Positions 23,067 through 32,962 of a stretch of DNA of 64,000 nt are shown piece by piece (the first letter of the stretch is position 1; each line of letters opens with the position of its first letter). Location: assembly GCA_947589035.1 (NCBI GenBank), contig CANPYZ010000006.1, forward strand, positions 1-64,000, read 5' to 3'. The translations under genes were made by a program, and so were the position numbers. Under the pieces are notes generated by a model. It was not told where the DNA came from and did no database searches. It saw only the letters and a program-made list of their open reading frames with translations. This DNA comes from an uncultured Clostridia bacterium. Its GTDB lineage: Bacteria; Bacillota; Clostridia; Oscillospirales; Ruminococcaceae.

Positions 23067-23756
23067 ATGGACGGCAACAAGATAAACCCAAAAAAGAAAA
23101 AATTTTTGACAGTAACAGCAGTATCTGCTTTGACAGTTCTGGTGGCTGTGACCGGAGCAGTTGTCGCATTTATGACGAAAACGGTTGAAAGCCGTGCCAA
23201 TAATTTTACATTTGTGACGGCAGATGTTGAATTGAAAGAACCGAAATGGGATCCGGAAAATCCTCCCGTTGTCACTCCCGGTCAGACTGTTGACAAAGAC
23301 CCGACTGTCACAAATACCGGAGAAACACCGCTCTATGTATTTTTAGAAGTGAAAATTCCCTGTGCGGAAGTGCAGACTGTTAAAGAAGATAAAACGCTTG
23401 GTGAGAAAAAATTGACAAACTTGCTGAGTTTTACAAAAAATGAAAATTGGATAAAAGTTTCTCCCGAAGATGGTACATCTGTCTATGAAAACGATAAGGA
23501 CGGAAAAGAAAAATATTCAATTGAAGTTTACGCATATTCAGAAGAACTCGCTCCAAAAAGTGAAACCAATTCAACATCTTCTGCACTTTTTGACAATGTT
23601 ACTTACGCCAATGTTGTTGAGGGCGAGCCGAACGACAGGTTAAATTTCGATATGCCTATAGCCGTGTATGCGATTCAGTCGGAGAATGTCGCTGAAATTT
23701 CCGGAACAACAGATGCAGAAAAATTGAAAAAAGCATATCAACTATATCTTAAATAA
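23067..23756 (+). CDS. SipW-type signal peptide protein 1 (TasA/camelysin-like)
   Basis: A 229-residue exported protein. ATG 23067 is chosen (AAAGGAAG 8 bases upstream); an in-frame GTG at 23058 lacks spacing. A Lys-rich start, a hydrophobic stretch (15-35), then AFMTKTVESRANNFTF fits the SipW-dependent signal pattern, where cleavage comes before a conserved TxT..N.F segment. The rest is a beta-rich domain with PTVTNTGETPLYVFLEV, typical of TasA/CalY fibre subunits. TasA proteins assemble as extracellular amyloid-like or donor-strand fibres in biofilms. It is the first gene after the right inverted repeat and thus the direct target of the switch. It is paralogous to the gene at 31954 (shared RANNFTF and EPKWD). 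Confidence 0.82.
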   Translation: MDGNKINPKKKKFLTVTAVSALTVLVAVTGAVVAFMTKTVESRANNFTFVTADVELKEPKWDPENPPVVTPGQTVDKDPTVTNTGETPLYVFLEVKIPCAEVQTVKEDKTLGEKKLTNLLSFTKNENWIKVSPEDGTSVYENDKDGKEKYSIEVYAYSEELAPKSETNSTSSALFDNVTYANVVEGEPNDRLNFDMPIAVYAIQSENVAEISGTTDAEKLKKAYQLYLK

Positions 23757-23768
23757 GGAGGCAGTCAT

Positions 23769-24350
23769 ATGAAGAAAAAGAAAATTGTTCTGATTCTTGC
23801 CGGCTGTCTGTTGATTGCCGGTGTGTCATTCGGGGCGACGTATTCCTACATGAAGGCAAGCGATGAAGTTGTGAATAATTTTGAAATCGGCAGAAACGAA
23901 ATTGAAGTCACGGAAGAATATGAACCGCCGGAAAAATTAACTCCTGGCGTTGCGTTCACGAAAAAGCCTTGTGTCAAAAATACGGGAAATATTGCTTGTT
24001 GGGTACGCATGAGGGCTGATTTTTCGGACAGCGAAATGGAGAAATTTTGTAATTTTACAATAAATAAAACTGTTGATTCCAATGGTGGTTCGTGGACAGA
24101 AAAACAACCTGACGGATACTATTACTATACCCAGAAACTTGCTCCAAATGCTACAACTTCCTCACTTTTTGCTGAAACGGAATATACAAATAGTTCAGGA
24201 GAAACAGGAAATATGCAGATAAAAGAAACACTTGCTGGAGGAGAAAAAGTAGATGAAAGCAAACTTGTCAATTTCGACATTCTGATTTATGCGGAGTCCT
24301 GCGGTGCTAAAGAGGGCGAAACCTACGAAAAAGCATGGGGACTTTCTTAA
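23769..24350 (+). CDS. SipW-type signal peptide protein 2
   Basis: A 193-residue exported protein. Signal segment MKKKKIVLILAGCLLIAGVSFG is followed by TYSYMKASDEVVNNFEIG, the SipW cargo pattern. The mature part is beta-rich with an isolated pair of Cys (CVKNTGNIACWVRM) that could form a disulphide. It starts 12 bases after gene 1 with TAAGGAGG before ATG and is clearly co-transcribed. It is probably a minor subunit or initiator of the fibre, like TapA in Bacillus, though no sequence identity to TapA is claimed. Confidence 0.78.
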   Translation: MKKKKIVLILAGCLLIAGVSFGATYSYMKASDEVVNNFEIGRNEIEVTEEYEPPEKLTPGVAFTKKPCVKNTGNIACWVRMRADFSDSEMEKFCNFTINKTVDSNGGSWTEKQPDGYYYYTQKLAPNATTSSLFAETEYTNSSGETGNMQIKETLAGGEKVDESKLVNFDILIYAESCGAKEGETYEKAWGLS

Positions 24351-24365
24351 GGAGGTGTTTAAGTC

Positions 24366-27300
24366 ATGAATACTGTAAAAACAGAACATTGTTTTTCTGA
24401 AAGAGTGCTTGCTTTTATTCTTGTGTTGATGATGTTTTTCACGTCAATTCCTGAATCTTTGTTCAGCGTGTCCGCTGAGGACGATGAATTTCAGATTTCC
24501 ATTAAATGGAATCATGATGACCCAAATAATTACATATATGAAAGTAGTTCACCTGAAATCAGAGATGTTCATTTGGAGGTGTCTTTTTCCAATAAGAAGG
24601 TTTCAGAGGCTTACGCCCCCGGGGAACTGATTATCACCGTGCCAGGCATTAAAGATGCCGTTCGTTCGGGAAATTCTTACATTGCTTCAAGTGTTGCAGC
24701 CGACAAAGAAGGCAGCGGAAGTAAAATTTACAACTGGAGTTATTCCTACACAGAAGCAACAGATACTTATACGTTCACAAATAATTTTACTGTGGAAAAG
24801 CAATCTGTATTTGAGGGAACATTTGAAATTGTCTGGAGTTTGCCGTCAAGAGAAACAATAGATAAACTTAAAAATTTGGAAATTCAGGCAGAAATGTTTA
24901 TTCCCGGAAAAGGTGAAAACAGCAGTCCGAAAACAATTCAGAGTAATACAATTAACTATTCTCAGACACGTAAGAAAGATGAGTACAAACTCAACATAAC
25001 GCACACAAGCTTGACAGGAATAAAGAAAAGTGAAACAGAAAAAGATTTGAAAGTGGTCTATGATATTGGCTGTTCAGATGATTACAAGTCAAAGGACGTT
25101 TTCACAGATGAACTTTTTGAATTTTGGTTTTTGGAAGATGCAACTGTCAGTGGCGGCGGTCTTGTGGAAACTGATGAAACAAAAAATGATTTCGCCGACG
25201 ACGAAAATACCTATAAAAAATATACTTATGTAAAAAATATCACCAATACAAACCCGCTCAGCCTGAAAGACATTGTTGTTGTCTATCCCGGCAAATATAA
25301 CGGGGAGACAGTCACTGTTTATGGTTACGCTTACGGCAAATATTATGAAGAAGACTATCTTCCTGAGAATACAATAGGAGAAAAACTCACTGATGCAAAA
25401 TATCCACTTGCCTTGAATGTTTATGATTATGAGGATATTCCTGGTGATGTGTACGACGTGACAAAAGAATCTTACGGCATTCACAATATGACAATCGACC
25501 AGGAATATGCAGATACAGGTGCGATTGATTCCGCAAATCTGACTGACGGAAAAGGCGATTACTATTCTGATTTGAAAATTCGCCTGAAATTCCACAGTGA
25601 TAGAGGGTATACTTCACACGACCTTGAATTTGTAGATGATATTCTTGACGTTCAGATGAAAGACGGAAATATTTATCAGCTTACAGATGATGAATATCAT
25701 TTTACAAAAATCAGGATTCCTCCGAAATCTGAAATTTTGGATGATAAAAATAAGCCCATAACAGGAAATTATTCTATAGTAATCAAAGGCAGAAAAGTGA
25801 ATACTAAAGAGGGCGAATTTAATGTACCATTGGGAGAATATACACTTTCCGATAAAGAACAGATTATTGAAATTAAAGACAATGATATTGTTGGTATAAG
25901 CGTTTGTTTCAAAAGTGTTACTGAAAACATCGGCTATCTTTACAATCCGAATACTTCCCAAACTATGGTACGCTGCTATTATGCATTCCACATGAAAAAA
26001 GAAACTGTGGAAAATATCCCAATACCTGGTGGTCATGTTATCAACAATATGTTCTTTAAGCGGTATGATAATTATGATAATGGAGATCGCAAATGGGCAA
26101 ATACGGGCTATACTTATGAAAACGGCGAATACTCTACCGACAGAGAATATCAAAGAGATTTTAAGATATACGGTGAAGGCGTTGACCGTGAAAAAGACGA
26201 CACACCAATTATAGAAATCCCGAATGAATTTTCTATCAGACAGGTTAAATTAGAATCTTTGGCTAACACAGATTCGTCCGCTTACAAATTCAATGGACTT
26301 ATTGAGGGAAGTTTCAATTTAGGAGAAGGAACGTCACTTGAAAATTTCTCCATGTATATGATTGTTCCTGAGGGATTGAGGATTGAAGAGATGTACAACA
26401 ATCCGGATAATTTGCTGAGTAAATTGAACTTCAGTGCTTCAAACGGCATGACTTCTGCATATATTGCTTCCCATGTGGAAATTGAAATTCTGCAAGGCGA
26501 AAAATACAACGGAAGACAGTATATTCAATTCCATTTTGATTTCAGTGACAATCCAATTCAAACGAAAACGCTGATGATCAATGGCATTCCCATGTATGCC
26601 GACAAGAGCGAATTTGAACAAGACAAATCGTATAATTACACTTTGCACGGGGCATTACTGGTGAATCAAGGCGGAAAATGGAACTCCCGCCACACTGACA
26701 GTTACGCCATAAACGGCAATAACGATATTGACGATGACGGAGACATTGAAGAACCGGCAGACTTTGCAAGCCACAATATCCGGTTTACTTTCGCTGTGGA
26801 AACATACGTCGCACTGAAAAAGTATGTAAAAACTCCTCTGACAAACGGTTTAGTTAGTCCAGAGGAAAACGAACCTACTCCGAAAACATATGTCGGCGGT
26901 GACTATTCCTACATTCTGAAAGCAAGTGTCAGCACAAAGAACGCTACAGAAAGCGGTGGTGCGACGAATATTATTTTCGCCGATGTAATTGAAAGCAAAA
27001 CTCAAGATAATTCTGAATGGCAAGGTGAATTTGTAGGCATAGACTATTCAAAAGCATTAGCACAATTGACGTATTCAGGCGGAACAAAGCCTGAGCCGAC
27101 AATTTACTATTCCACTGAAGAATTTGCTTTTGCCAAAGAAGAAGGCGTTGGCGGTGCAGAACATAATAAATTTGATCGTGATACGTTTACTGAATCGGAC
27201 AAATGGACAAAGACAAAGCCGACTGACGCAAAACAAATTCGTGCTGTAGCTGTAGATTTTGGCGAGGGATTAGCAGCCCCCGGGACAACATTGCAGATTG

Positions 27301-30300
27301 AAATTAAAATGAAAGCTCCTGAAAGTTCTGAAAATTTCAATAAAATTGCAAGAAACAAATGCTCTATAAGCTATGAAAAAATTGATGCAAGTGGTAAACA
27401 AACAGAAGAACATTTAGATTCTAACATTGTTCCCGTGACTTACGTGGCAAAAGGCAAAATTGTTTTAACAAAGAAAGATGAAAAAGACAAATCCGTCATT
27501 ACAGGCGCAACATTCAAATTATATAAATCTTCCGGCAGTGCAGAAGAAGATAAAGAAATTGGCGAATATACCGTTGACCAGAACGGCAGATTAGTCATCA
27601 ATGATTTGGAATACGGAGACTATTATTTCAAAGAAATAACTGCCCCGAAAGGTTATGAATTGGACGCAACAAAAAAATATGAAGTTAAAGTCGGTGAAGG
27701 AGTTACCAATATTATTGTAGAAAATAAACGTAAACCAGGCACATTTTCAATTCAAAAAGTTTCCGACAGACAGCCGAAAGTTACATTGCAGGGTGCGGAA
27801 TTTTCACTCTACAAATCGAATGGCGAACTTGTCAAGGGCGGATATATAACAGGTGCAGACGGCAAATTGAAATTAGAAAATCTGGAATGGGGCAGTTACT
27901 ACCTGAAAGAAACAAAAGCCCCCGACGGTTATAAAATTTCCGATGAAAAGATTGAATTTACAATCAATGCGGACAATAATGCCGGAAGTGAATTAGGAAT
28001 TGTTACTGTTAAAAATGAACAAATTCCCGCAAAGGCAAAACTTGTTAAATATGAGCTGGCAAAACCCTATGACAAGGTGACTTCCGATGCTGAACTGAAT
28101 ACAAAAAAGCCCTTGAAAGGTGCGGTTTATGCACTGTATAAAGAAGATGAACCTGACAACCCGATTACCAGAAAAGTAACCGATAAAGACGGTGCAATTT
28201 ACGTAGAGGATTTGACATTCGGAAAATATTATTTTCAAGAAATTTCAGCTCCGGCAGGCTATAAACTCTATGAGAAAAAAATTTCATTTGAAGTGACTGC
28301 CGAACACACCAAAGCATTTAAAACCGTGCAAACAGCAGATTCCCGAAAGACCGGAACGGTGTCTTTAACCAAAACAGCAACCGGTACAGGCGATGCTATT
28401 CACGCTGCCACAAAAGTCGGAAATGCCGTTTACCGATTGTACTTGTCCACAGATACGGCGTTTGCAAATCCGTTAAAATTGCGTATTGAAAGTGGAAAAT
28501 ATCATTATGACAAATCCGGCGAAACGACAGATATGTTGACGGACGAAACAGAGGGTTTCATTGAAATTTTCGATTTGCCGTGGAACAGTGAAACAGATTT
28601 GACTGAAAAATATGTTCTTAAAGAGTACAAAGCCCCGAAAGGTTATTCAATCAGCAATGAAAAATTTGAATTTAGGATTGATGCAAGCACCGTTTCTAAA
28701 CCGTTTATTTATGAAGATGAAGATGAACAGAAAACAGGTACTGTCAAATTAGTGAAGACAGATTCGACAGGAAAGTTAATGGAAGACGTAAAATTTACGC
28801 TTTATCGTGAGGACGGAAGTATTTATTTAGACGACATCACAACGAAAGCTGACGGAACAGCTGAAGTGGAAAAAATCCCGTGGGGAAGTTACTATTTCCT
28901 TGAAAAGAAAGCAACCACTGCGGGCTTGAATGACAAAAAATTCCGGTTTGTTGTCAATCAGGATAACGCCGGAAGGACACAGGAAATTCAGATAGAAGAC
29001 CCCGTAACGAGTTTTCAGTTTACCGTGACAAAGAAAATTAAAAAATCAGATATTATTTTCGAACACGGCAACCCGACATTCATTTTTGAAGCGAAAAATA
29101 CAGAAGATGACCACATTTACCGCAAGGCAGTTGCCTTTAATGAGGACAGTTTGAATATAGTTGGCGATTATGTGACAGCTTCCGTGATTTTTGTTGTACC
29201 GACAGGAAAGTATGAAGTTTCGGAAGTTTCCGTAAATCGTTATCAATTCAAAGGAATTACTGTTGAACCGGCAGGCAAAACAGGCGTGACGGTAGATAAT
29301 TCAAATAAAAAAGTAGAATTTACACTGAACAACGAAACAAAAGATATTGAATTTATTTTCGAGAATGAAAAAATTGACCAGTCCGGCACATCTGACAGCG
29401 ATTTAGTGACCAATACACTGAATAAGGACAGAACGCTGATTTCCATTGCAGCCGAGTATACCGGCGGAATTTTGATGGACGATGTTGTTTCACCGGCAGA
29501 TGTCACCGTGTATGCATTCTACGACAACGGTACGCAGGAAGAACTGAAACCCACAGACGGCAACTATCCCTATACGATAGGTCCGGTAGATGCCGGAATG
29601 CCGAATGAAGACCAGTTGGTTGAAGTTTCCTACACGGAGGGATCGATAACCCGCACGGACTTCATCTCGGTGAAAACAGACATTCTGAATTTATTTAAAT
29701 ATACTGTCATGGAAGATGAATCCGCAGCCGGATACGACGGTGTAATCTCAATCTATCAGTATACAGGCAAGGCAAGCATAGTAAAATTCCCTGCATCACT
29801 TACTGTGACAACAGAAGGCGGAGAAGAAAAAACTTACAAAGTAAAAGCGGTCGCTGCTGAACTTGATGAGTTTGGTTACCCATACCCAAATAATATATTT
29901 ACTAAACCTAATGATGTTACTTCAATAATTTTTGCAGAGGGTATAGAGGAAATTGGAACAGGTACGTTTAGATATGCTTATGGTTTGAAAAATGTAGAAC
30001 TTTCCGCAAGTATCAAAAAAATAGGAGATAATGTATTTAATCAACGGAATAGTTTAGAATCTCTAACAATTCCGGAAGACAGCCAATTGGAAGAAATCGG
30101 TGAAAGTGCATTTTATAATGTAAAAATGAGTGGTGAGTTAAAACTTCCGGCAACTTTGAAAAAAATTGGAAATAGTGCTTTTCAGCAATGTTCTTCCTTG
30201 ACTTCTTTAGTATTTGCACCGAACAGCAAATTGGAAACAATTGGTGACAGTGCATTCAGCAGTAGCGGATTAAGCGGAGATTTGACAATTCCAAAGAGTG

Positions 30301-31400
30301 TAAAAACAATCGGAGAGAGTGCATTTTCAGGTGTATACAACGACCGTGACGGCACTTTGAATTTGACTTTGAAATTTGAAGACGATAGTGCATTGACCAA
30401 AATTGGTGATTATGCATTCAATTTTTGTGGATTTACTACTATTGATTTCGGAAAACAGGGTACTCAAGAGCTTACTATCGGACGTTGTGCGTTCCAAAAC
30501 TGCAAAGTAAAAAATTTGATGTTATCTGACAATGTAACATCTATCGGAAATTTAGCATTCCAAAAATGTACTAAGCTCGATAACTTGAACATTCCTAATA
30601 GTGTAAAAACTATCGGTGAAAATGCATTTGAGGGTTGTACTGTTCTTAAAAATCTTACTTTTGAAGATTCACCCGAAAAACCAAGTCAATTGACTTCAAT
30701 TGGAAACAGTACTTTCAAAAATAAGGATGATTGGGGTACAAAAAATCCAGACTTCCTTAATTGTGAGCTTAATTTGCCATCATCTTTGCAAAAGATAGGA
30801 AATGACGCATTCAAAGGTTCGCATATTACCAGTCTCACATTTAATGGAAACAAGCTAATTGAAATTGGTAGTGGTGCATTTGGTTGGTGTAAAAATCTTG
30901 CAGGTAGTTTGACAATACCGGATTCAGTTGAAAAAATTGGTAATAGAGCATTTGCTGAATGTAATAATCTTAATGGAACTTTGAAATTGCCGAATAATAG
31001 TAATTTCAAATCCATTGACATGAACACGTTCTTCCACTGTCCATTTACCGGAACACTTGAAATTCCTGAAAGCGTTGAAAAAATTGGATACGGTGTATTC
31101 AGCGGAGGCAAGTATACACAACTTATTCTGCATGACGGACTTAAAGAAATTTCTGTAACGACAGAGGGAACCTATGCAAGTGGTGCTGAGGGTAATGGTT
31201 CATTCACTAGTTGTAGCAGTATAACGGGAAATATCATCATTCCTAAGACAGTTACAACTATTGGTGAGCTTGCATTCTCTGGTTGCAATAATGTTACAAA
31301 AATTTATTACCCAAGCAGTGTAACTCCTGCTGAAAATGCCTTTGCCAACATAGATAGTGGTAAAATTACAACCTATACCGGAGAAACACCAACCACGTAA
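24366..31400 (+). CDS. Giant secreted SpaA/Cna-B and leucine-rich-repeat adhesin
   Basis: A 2,344-residue surface protein. A Sec signal (1-38, ending SVSA) leads into about 980 residues of beta-rich adhesin-like sequence. Five SpaA/Cna-B prealbumin domains follow (about 1035-1540), each with a (K/E)xGAxFxLY-type strand and a late ITAPKGY or similar segment; such domains usually form Lys-Asn isopeptide bonds. Ig-like segments come next (about 1545-1780), then BspA-type leucine-rich repeats of the LTIPxSVxxIGxxAF form (about 1845-2325). The protein ends TTYTGETPTT with no LPXTG or membrane helix, so retention must rely on partners. AAGGAGGT precedes ATG. SipW fibre genes lie on both sides, suggesting that the adhesin decorates or tips the fibre. 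Confidence 0.88.
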   Translation: MNTVKTEHCFSERVLAFILVLMMFFTSIPESLFSVSAEDDEFQISIKWNHDDPNNYIYESSSPEIRDVHLEVSFSNKKVSEAYAPGELIITVPGIKDAVRSGNSYIASSVAADKEGSGSKIYNWSYSYTEATDTYTFTNNFTVEKQSVFEGTFEIVWSLPSRETIDKLKNLEIQAEMFIPGKGENSSPKTIQSNTINYSQTRKKDEYKLNITHTSLTGIKKSETEKDLKVVYDIGCSDDYKSKDVFTDELFEFWFLEDATVSGGGLVETDETKNDFADDENTYKKYTYVKNITNTNPLSLKDIVVVYPGKYNGETVTVYGYAYGKYYEEDYLPENTIGEKLTDAKYPLALNVYDYEDIPGDVYDVTKESYGIHNMTIDQEYADTGAIDSANLTDGKGDYYSDLKIRLKFHSDRGYTSHDLEFVDDILDVQMKDGNIYQLTDDEYHFTKIRIPPKSEILDDKNKPITGNYSIVIKGRKVNTKEGEFNVPLGEYTLSDKEQIIEIKDNDIVGISVCFKSVTENIGYLYNPNTSQTMVRCYYAFHMKKETVENIPIPGGHVINNMFFKRYDNYDNGDRKWANTGYTYENGEYSTDREYQRDFKIYGEGVDREKDDTPIIEIPNEFSIRQVKLESLANTDSSAYKFNGLIEGSFNLGEGTSLENFSMYMIVPEGLRIEEMYNNPDNLLSKLNFSASNGMTSAYIASHVEIEILQGEKYNGRQYIQFHFDFSDNPIQTKTLMINGIPMYADKSEFEQDKSYNYTLHGALLVNQGGKWNSRHTDSYAINGNNDIDDDGDIEEPADFASHNIRFTFAVETYVALKKYVKTPLTNGLVSPEENEPTPKTYVGGDYSYILKASVSTKNATESGGATNIIFADVIESKTQDNSEWQGEFVGIDYSKALAQLTYSGGTKPEPTIYYSTEEFAFAKEEGVGGAEHNKFDRDTFTESDKWTKTKPTDAKQIRAVAVDFGEGLAAPGTTLQIEIKMKAPESSENFNKIARNKCSISYEKIDASGKQTEEHLDSNIVPVTYVAKGKIVLTKKDEKDKSVITGATFKLYKSSGSAEEDKEIGEYTVDQNGRLVINDLEYGDYYFKEITAPKGYELDATKKYEVKVGEGVTNIIVENKRKPGTFSIQKVSDRQPKVTLQGAEFSLYKSNGELVKGGYITGADGKLKLENLEWGSYYLKETKAPDGYKISDEKIEFTINADNNAGSELGIVTVKNEQIPAKAKLVKYELAKPYDKVTSDAELNTKKPLKGAVYALYKEDEPDNPITRKVTDKDGAIYVEDLTFGKYYFQEISAPAGYKLYEKKISFEVTAEHTKAFKTVQTADSRKTGTVSLTKTATGTGDAIHAATKVGNAVYRLYLSTDTAFANPLKLRIESGKYHYDKSGETTDMLTDETEGFIEIFDLPWNSETDLTEKYVLKEYKAPKGYSISNEKFEFRIDASTVSKPFIYEDEDEQKTGTVKLVKTDSTGKLMEDVKFTLYREDGSIYLDDITTKADGTAEVEKIPWGSYYFLEKKATTAGLNDKKFRFVVNQDNAGRTQEIQIEDPVTSFQFTVTKKIKKSDIIFEHGNPTFIFEAKNTEDDHIYRKAVAFNEDSLNIVGDYVTASVIFVVPTGKYEVSEVSVNRYQFKGITVEPAGKTGVTVDNSNKKVEFTLNNETKDIEFIFENEKIDQSGTSDSDLVTNTLNKDRTLISIAAEYTGGILMDDVVSPADVTVYAFYDNGTQEELKPTDGNYPYTIGPVDAGMPNEDQLVEVSYTEGSITRTDFISVKTDILNLFKYTVMEDESAAGYDGVISIYQYTGKASIVKFPASLTVTTEGGEEKTYKVKAVAAELDEFGYPYPNNIFTKPNDVTSIIFAEGIEEIGTGTFRYAYGLKNVELSASIKKIGDNVFNQRNSLESLTIPEDSQLEEIGESAFYNVKMSGELKLPATLKKIGNSAFQQCSSLTSLVFAPNSKLETIGDSAFSSSGLSGDLTIPKSVKTIGESAFSGVYNDRDGTLNLTLKFEDDSALTKIGDYAFNFCGFTTIDFGKQGTQELTIGRCAFQNCKVKNLMLSDNVTSIGNLAFQKCTKLDNLNIPNSVKTIGENAFEGCTVLKNLTFEDSPEKPSQLTSIGNSTFKNKDDWGTKNPDFLNCELNLPSSLQKIGNDAFKGSHITSLTFNGNKLIEIGSGAFGWCKNLAGSLTIPDSVEKIGNRAFAECNNLNGTLKLPNNSNFKSIDMNTFFHCPFTGTLEIPESVEKIGYGVFSGGKYTQLILHDGLKEISVTTEGTYASGAEGNGSFTSCSSITGNIIIPKTVTTIGELAFSGCNNVTKIYYPSSVTPAENAFANIDSGKITTYTGETPTT

Positions 31401-31436
31401 ACAAAATATGATTCCTATAGAAAGAAGGTCTGATAA

Positions 31437-31970
31437 GTGAAGAAACTGGCGAATATCGTGACAGATTTGCTGATACTGGTGCTGTTTGCCGCACTGGCAG
31501 GGATACTGATTCTGAAACTGGTTTACGGCATGGAGATGAAAGTCGTGCTGACGGGTTCAATGGAACCGGAACTGCCGGTAGGAAGTCTGCTGATGATTTC
31601 GCCCGTTTCTTACGAAGAAATACAAATCGGCGATGACATTACATTCGTCCGGGACGAAAGTCTCACATTGGTGACTCACAGAGTCATCAAAAAAGATGAT
31701 GAAACACGGCACATCACCACGCAGGGCATAGCCAACAACACGCCCGACAATCCGACGAGATATGAAAATATTGTGGGGAAAGTCGTGTATCACATACCAT
31801 ATCTGGGGTATCTTGCCATTTGGACATCAACGCTACAGGGTAAGATTATCGCAGGAATAATCATTGCTGCACTGGTGGCGTTCTCCTTGCTGTTTTCCGA
31901 TGAGGACAAAAAGAACGCACCAGACAGCCCAACTATTAAAGGAGGAAATCATAATGAACGCAAAAACTAA
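31437..31970 (+). CDS. sipW: Signal peptidase I, SipW (ER) type
   Basis: A 177-residue membrane signal peptidase. The nucleophile Ser is in LTGSMEPEL and the general base position is His in LVTHRVI, not Lys, which marks the ER/SipW class. The domain-D segment GIANNTPDNP is present. One N-terminal helix (about 7-30) and one C-terminal helix (about 133-153) bracket the catalytic domain. SipW-class enzymes mature TasA-family proteins, five of which flank this gene. The start is GTG 31437, with AGAAAGAAGG upstream; the end overlaps the next gene by 17 bases. Confidence 0.92.
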   Translation: MKKLANIVTDLLILVLFAALAGILILKLVYGMEMKVVLTGSMEPELPVGSLLMISPVSYEEIQIGDDITFVRDESLTLVTHRVIKKDDETRHITTQGIANNTPDNPTRYENIVGKVVYHIPYLGYLAIWTSTLQGKIIAGIIIAALVAFSLLFSDEDKKNAPDSPTIKGGNHNERKN

Positions 31971-32940
31971 AAAAATCTTGACCGGTGTAGGCGCACTGGC
32001 ACTGACCGCAGCCATTTCCATTACCGGAACAGTGGCTTATCTGACACACATTACAGAACAAAGAGCAAATAACTTCACGTTTGAAACTGAAGGACTTGAC
32101 GCAATGCTCACCGAGCCGAAATGGGACGGCGTTGTCGGCTATAAATATGTAGGTAATAAAATTTATCCTACATATGGCAAAAAAGACGGTAAAATTATTT
32201 GGGGCTATACAGATGGAGATCCCAATAAACCAGTAACTAATGATGAAGAAGGAAAAGGTGAAGAACCGCCTGCTAATGTCGATGAACTTCTTCCACCAAA
32301 AACGTATAAAGACGAATCTGTAGGTTATCTCGAAGCAAAGAAAATGGTTCCCGGACGTGTTGCAAACAAAGACCCGATGATTACAAATACAGGCAAAATG
32401 GATGAATGGGTTGCCGCTAAAGTTACCTTTGTTTATGGTGAAGATTCGAAAGATGCTGGAAAGCCGATTCCTTCAGAGACTGTTAAAAAGGATATTATGC
32501 CCGTTATTGAAATTGACTGGGGAACAACAACTGCTGATACTACTTCTGTTGCAGACGGTGGAAAAAAGTGGTATCTTAAAGAAGGCGCACCAGAGGGTAC
32601 TTTTGATGGAAACAATTATACAGACCAAATGACTTTCTACTATGACACGGCTTTGGATACTACAACTGGCAAAGAGTCAACATCTATCTTTAATAGTATT
32701 AAGTTAGCAGATTCTGCAACAACAGAACAGGTTAAAAAGTTAGAAGATATGGGCGGTTTCGCAATCTGGATTGAAGGCTATGCAGTACAGAAGAGTGAAT
32801 TTGAAAATGGTACTGCATGGGTAGGTAATACAGATGATAATAAAAAAGCTGTATTTAACAATACACCTGATGATGATCATCCTGCAACTGTTAAATTCCC
32901 AGGCATTACCGGTTCTCCCGATAAACTTACTACTGAATAA
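31954..32940 (+). CDS. SipW-type signal peptide protein 3 (TasA-like)
   Basis: A 328-residue exported protein. ATG 31954 is chosen (AAAGGAGG 7-8 bases upstream, inside the end of sipW). The signal is MNAKTKKILTGVGALALTAA, then TGTVAYLTHITEQRANNFTF, the canonical SipW cargo motif. It shares RANNFTF and TEPKWDG with the gene at 23067, so the two are paralogues; this one has a longer domain with Gly/Lys/Tyr-rich inserts. It is the best candidate for the major fibre subunit by length and motif quality, but that is inference. Confidence 0.82.
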   Translation: MNAKTKKILTGVGALALTAAISITGTVAYLTHITEQRANNFTFETEGLDAMLTEPKWDGVVGYKYVGNKIYPTYGKKDGKIIWGYTDGDPNKPVTNDEEGKGEEPPANVDELLPPKTYKDESVGYLEAKKMVPGRVANKDPMITNTGKMDEWVAAKVTFVYGEDSKDAGKPIPSETVKKDIMPVIEIDWGTTTADTTSVADGGKKWYLKEGAPEGTFDGNNYTDQMTFYYDTALDTTTGKESTSIFNSIKLADSATTEQVKKLEDMGGFAIWIEGYAVQKSEFENGTAWVGNTDDNKKAVFNNTPDDDHPATVKFPGITGSPDKLTTE

Positions 32941-32962
32941 TCCATAACAGGAGGAAAAAGCG

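Noticed and set aside
25089-26153. Minus-strand ORFs of 168 and 179 residues inside the giant adhesin gene
   Set aside because: No ribosome binding site or recognisable domain; the plus-strand frame is continuous over 7 kb with clear domains.
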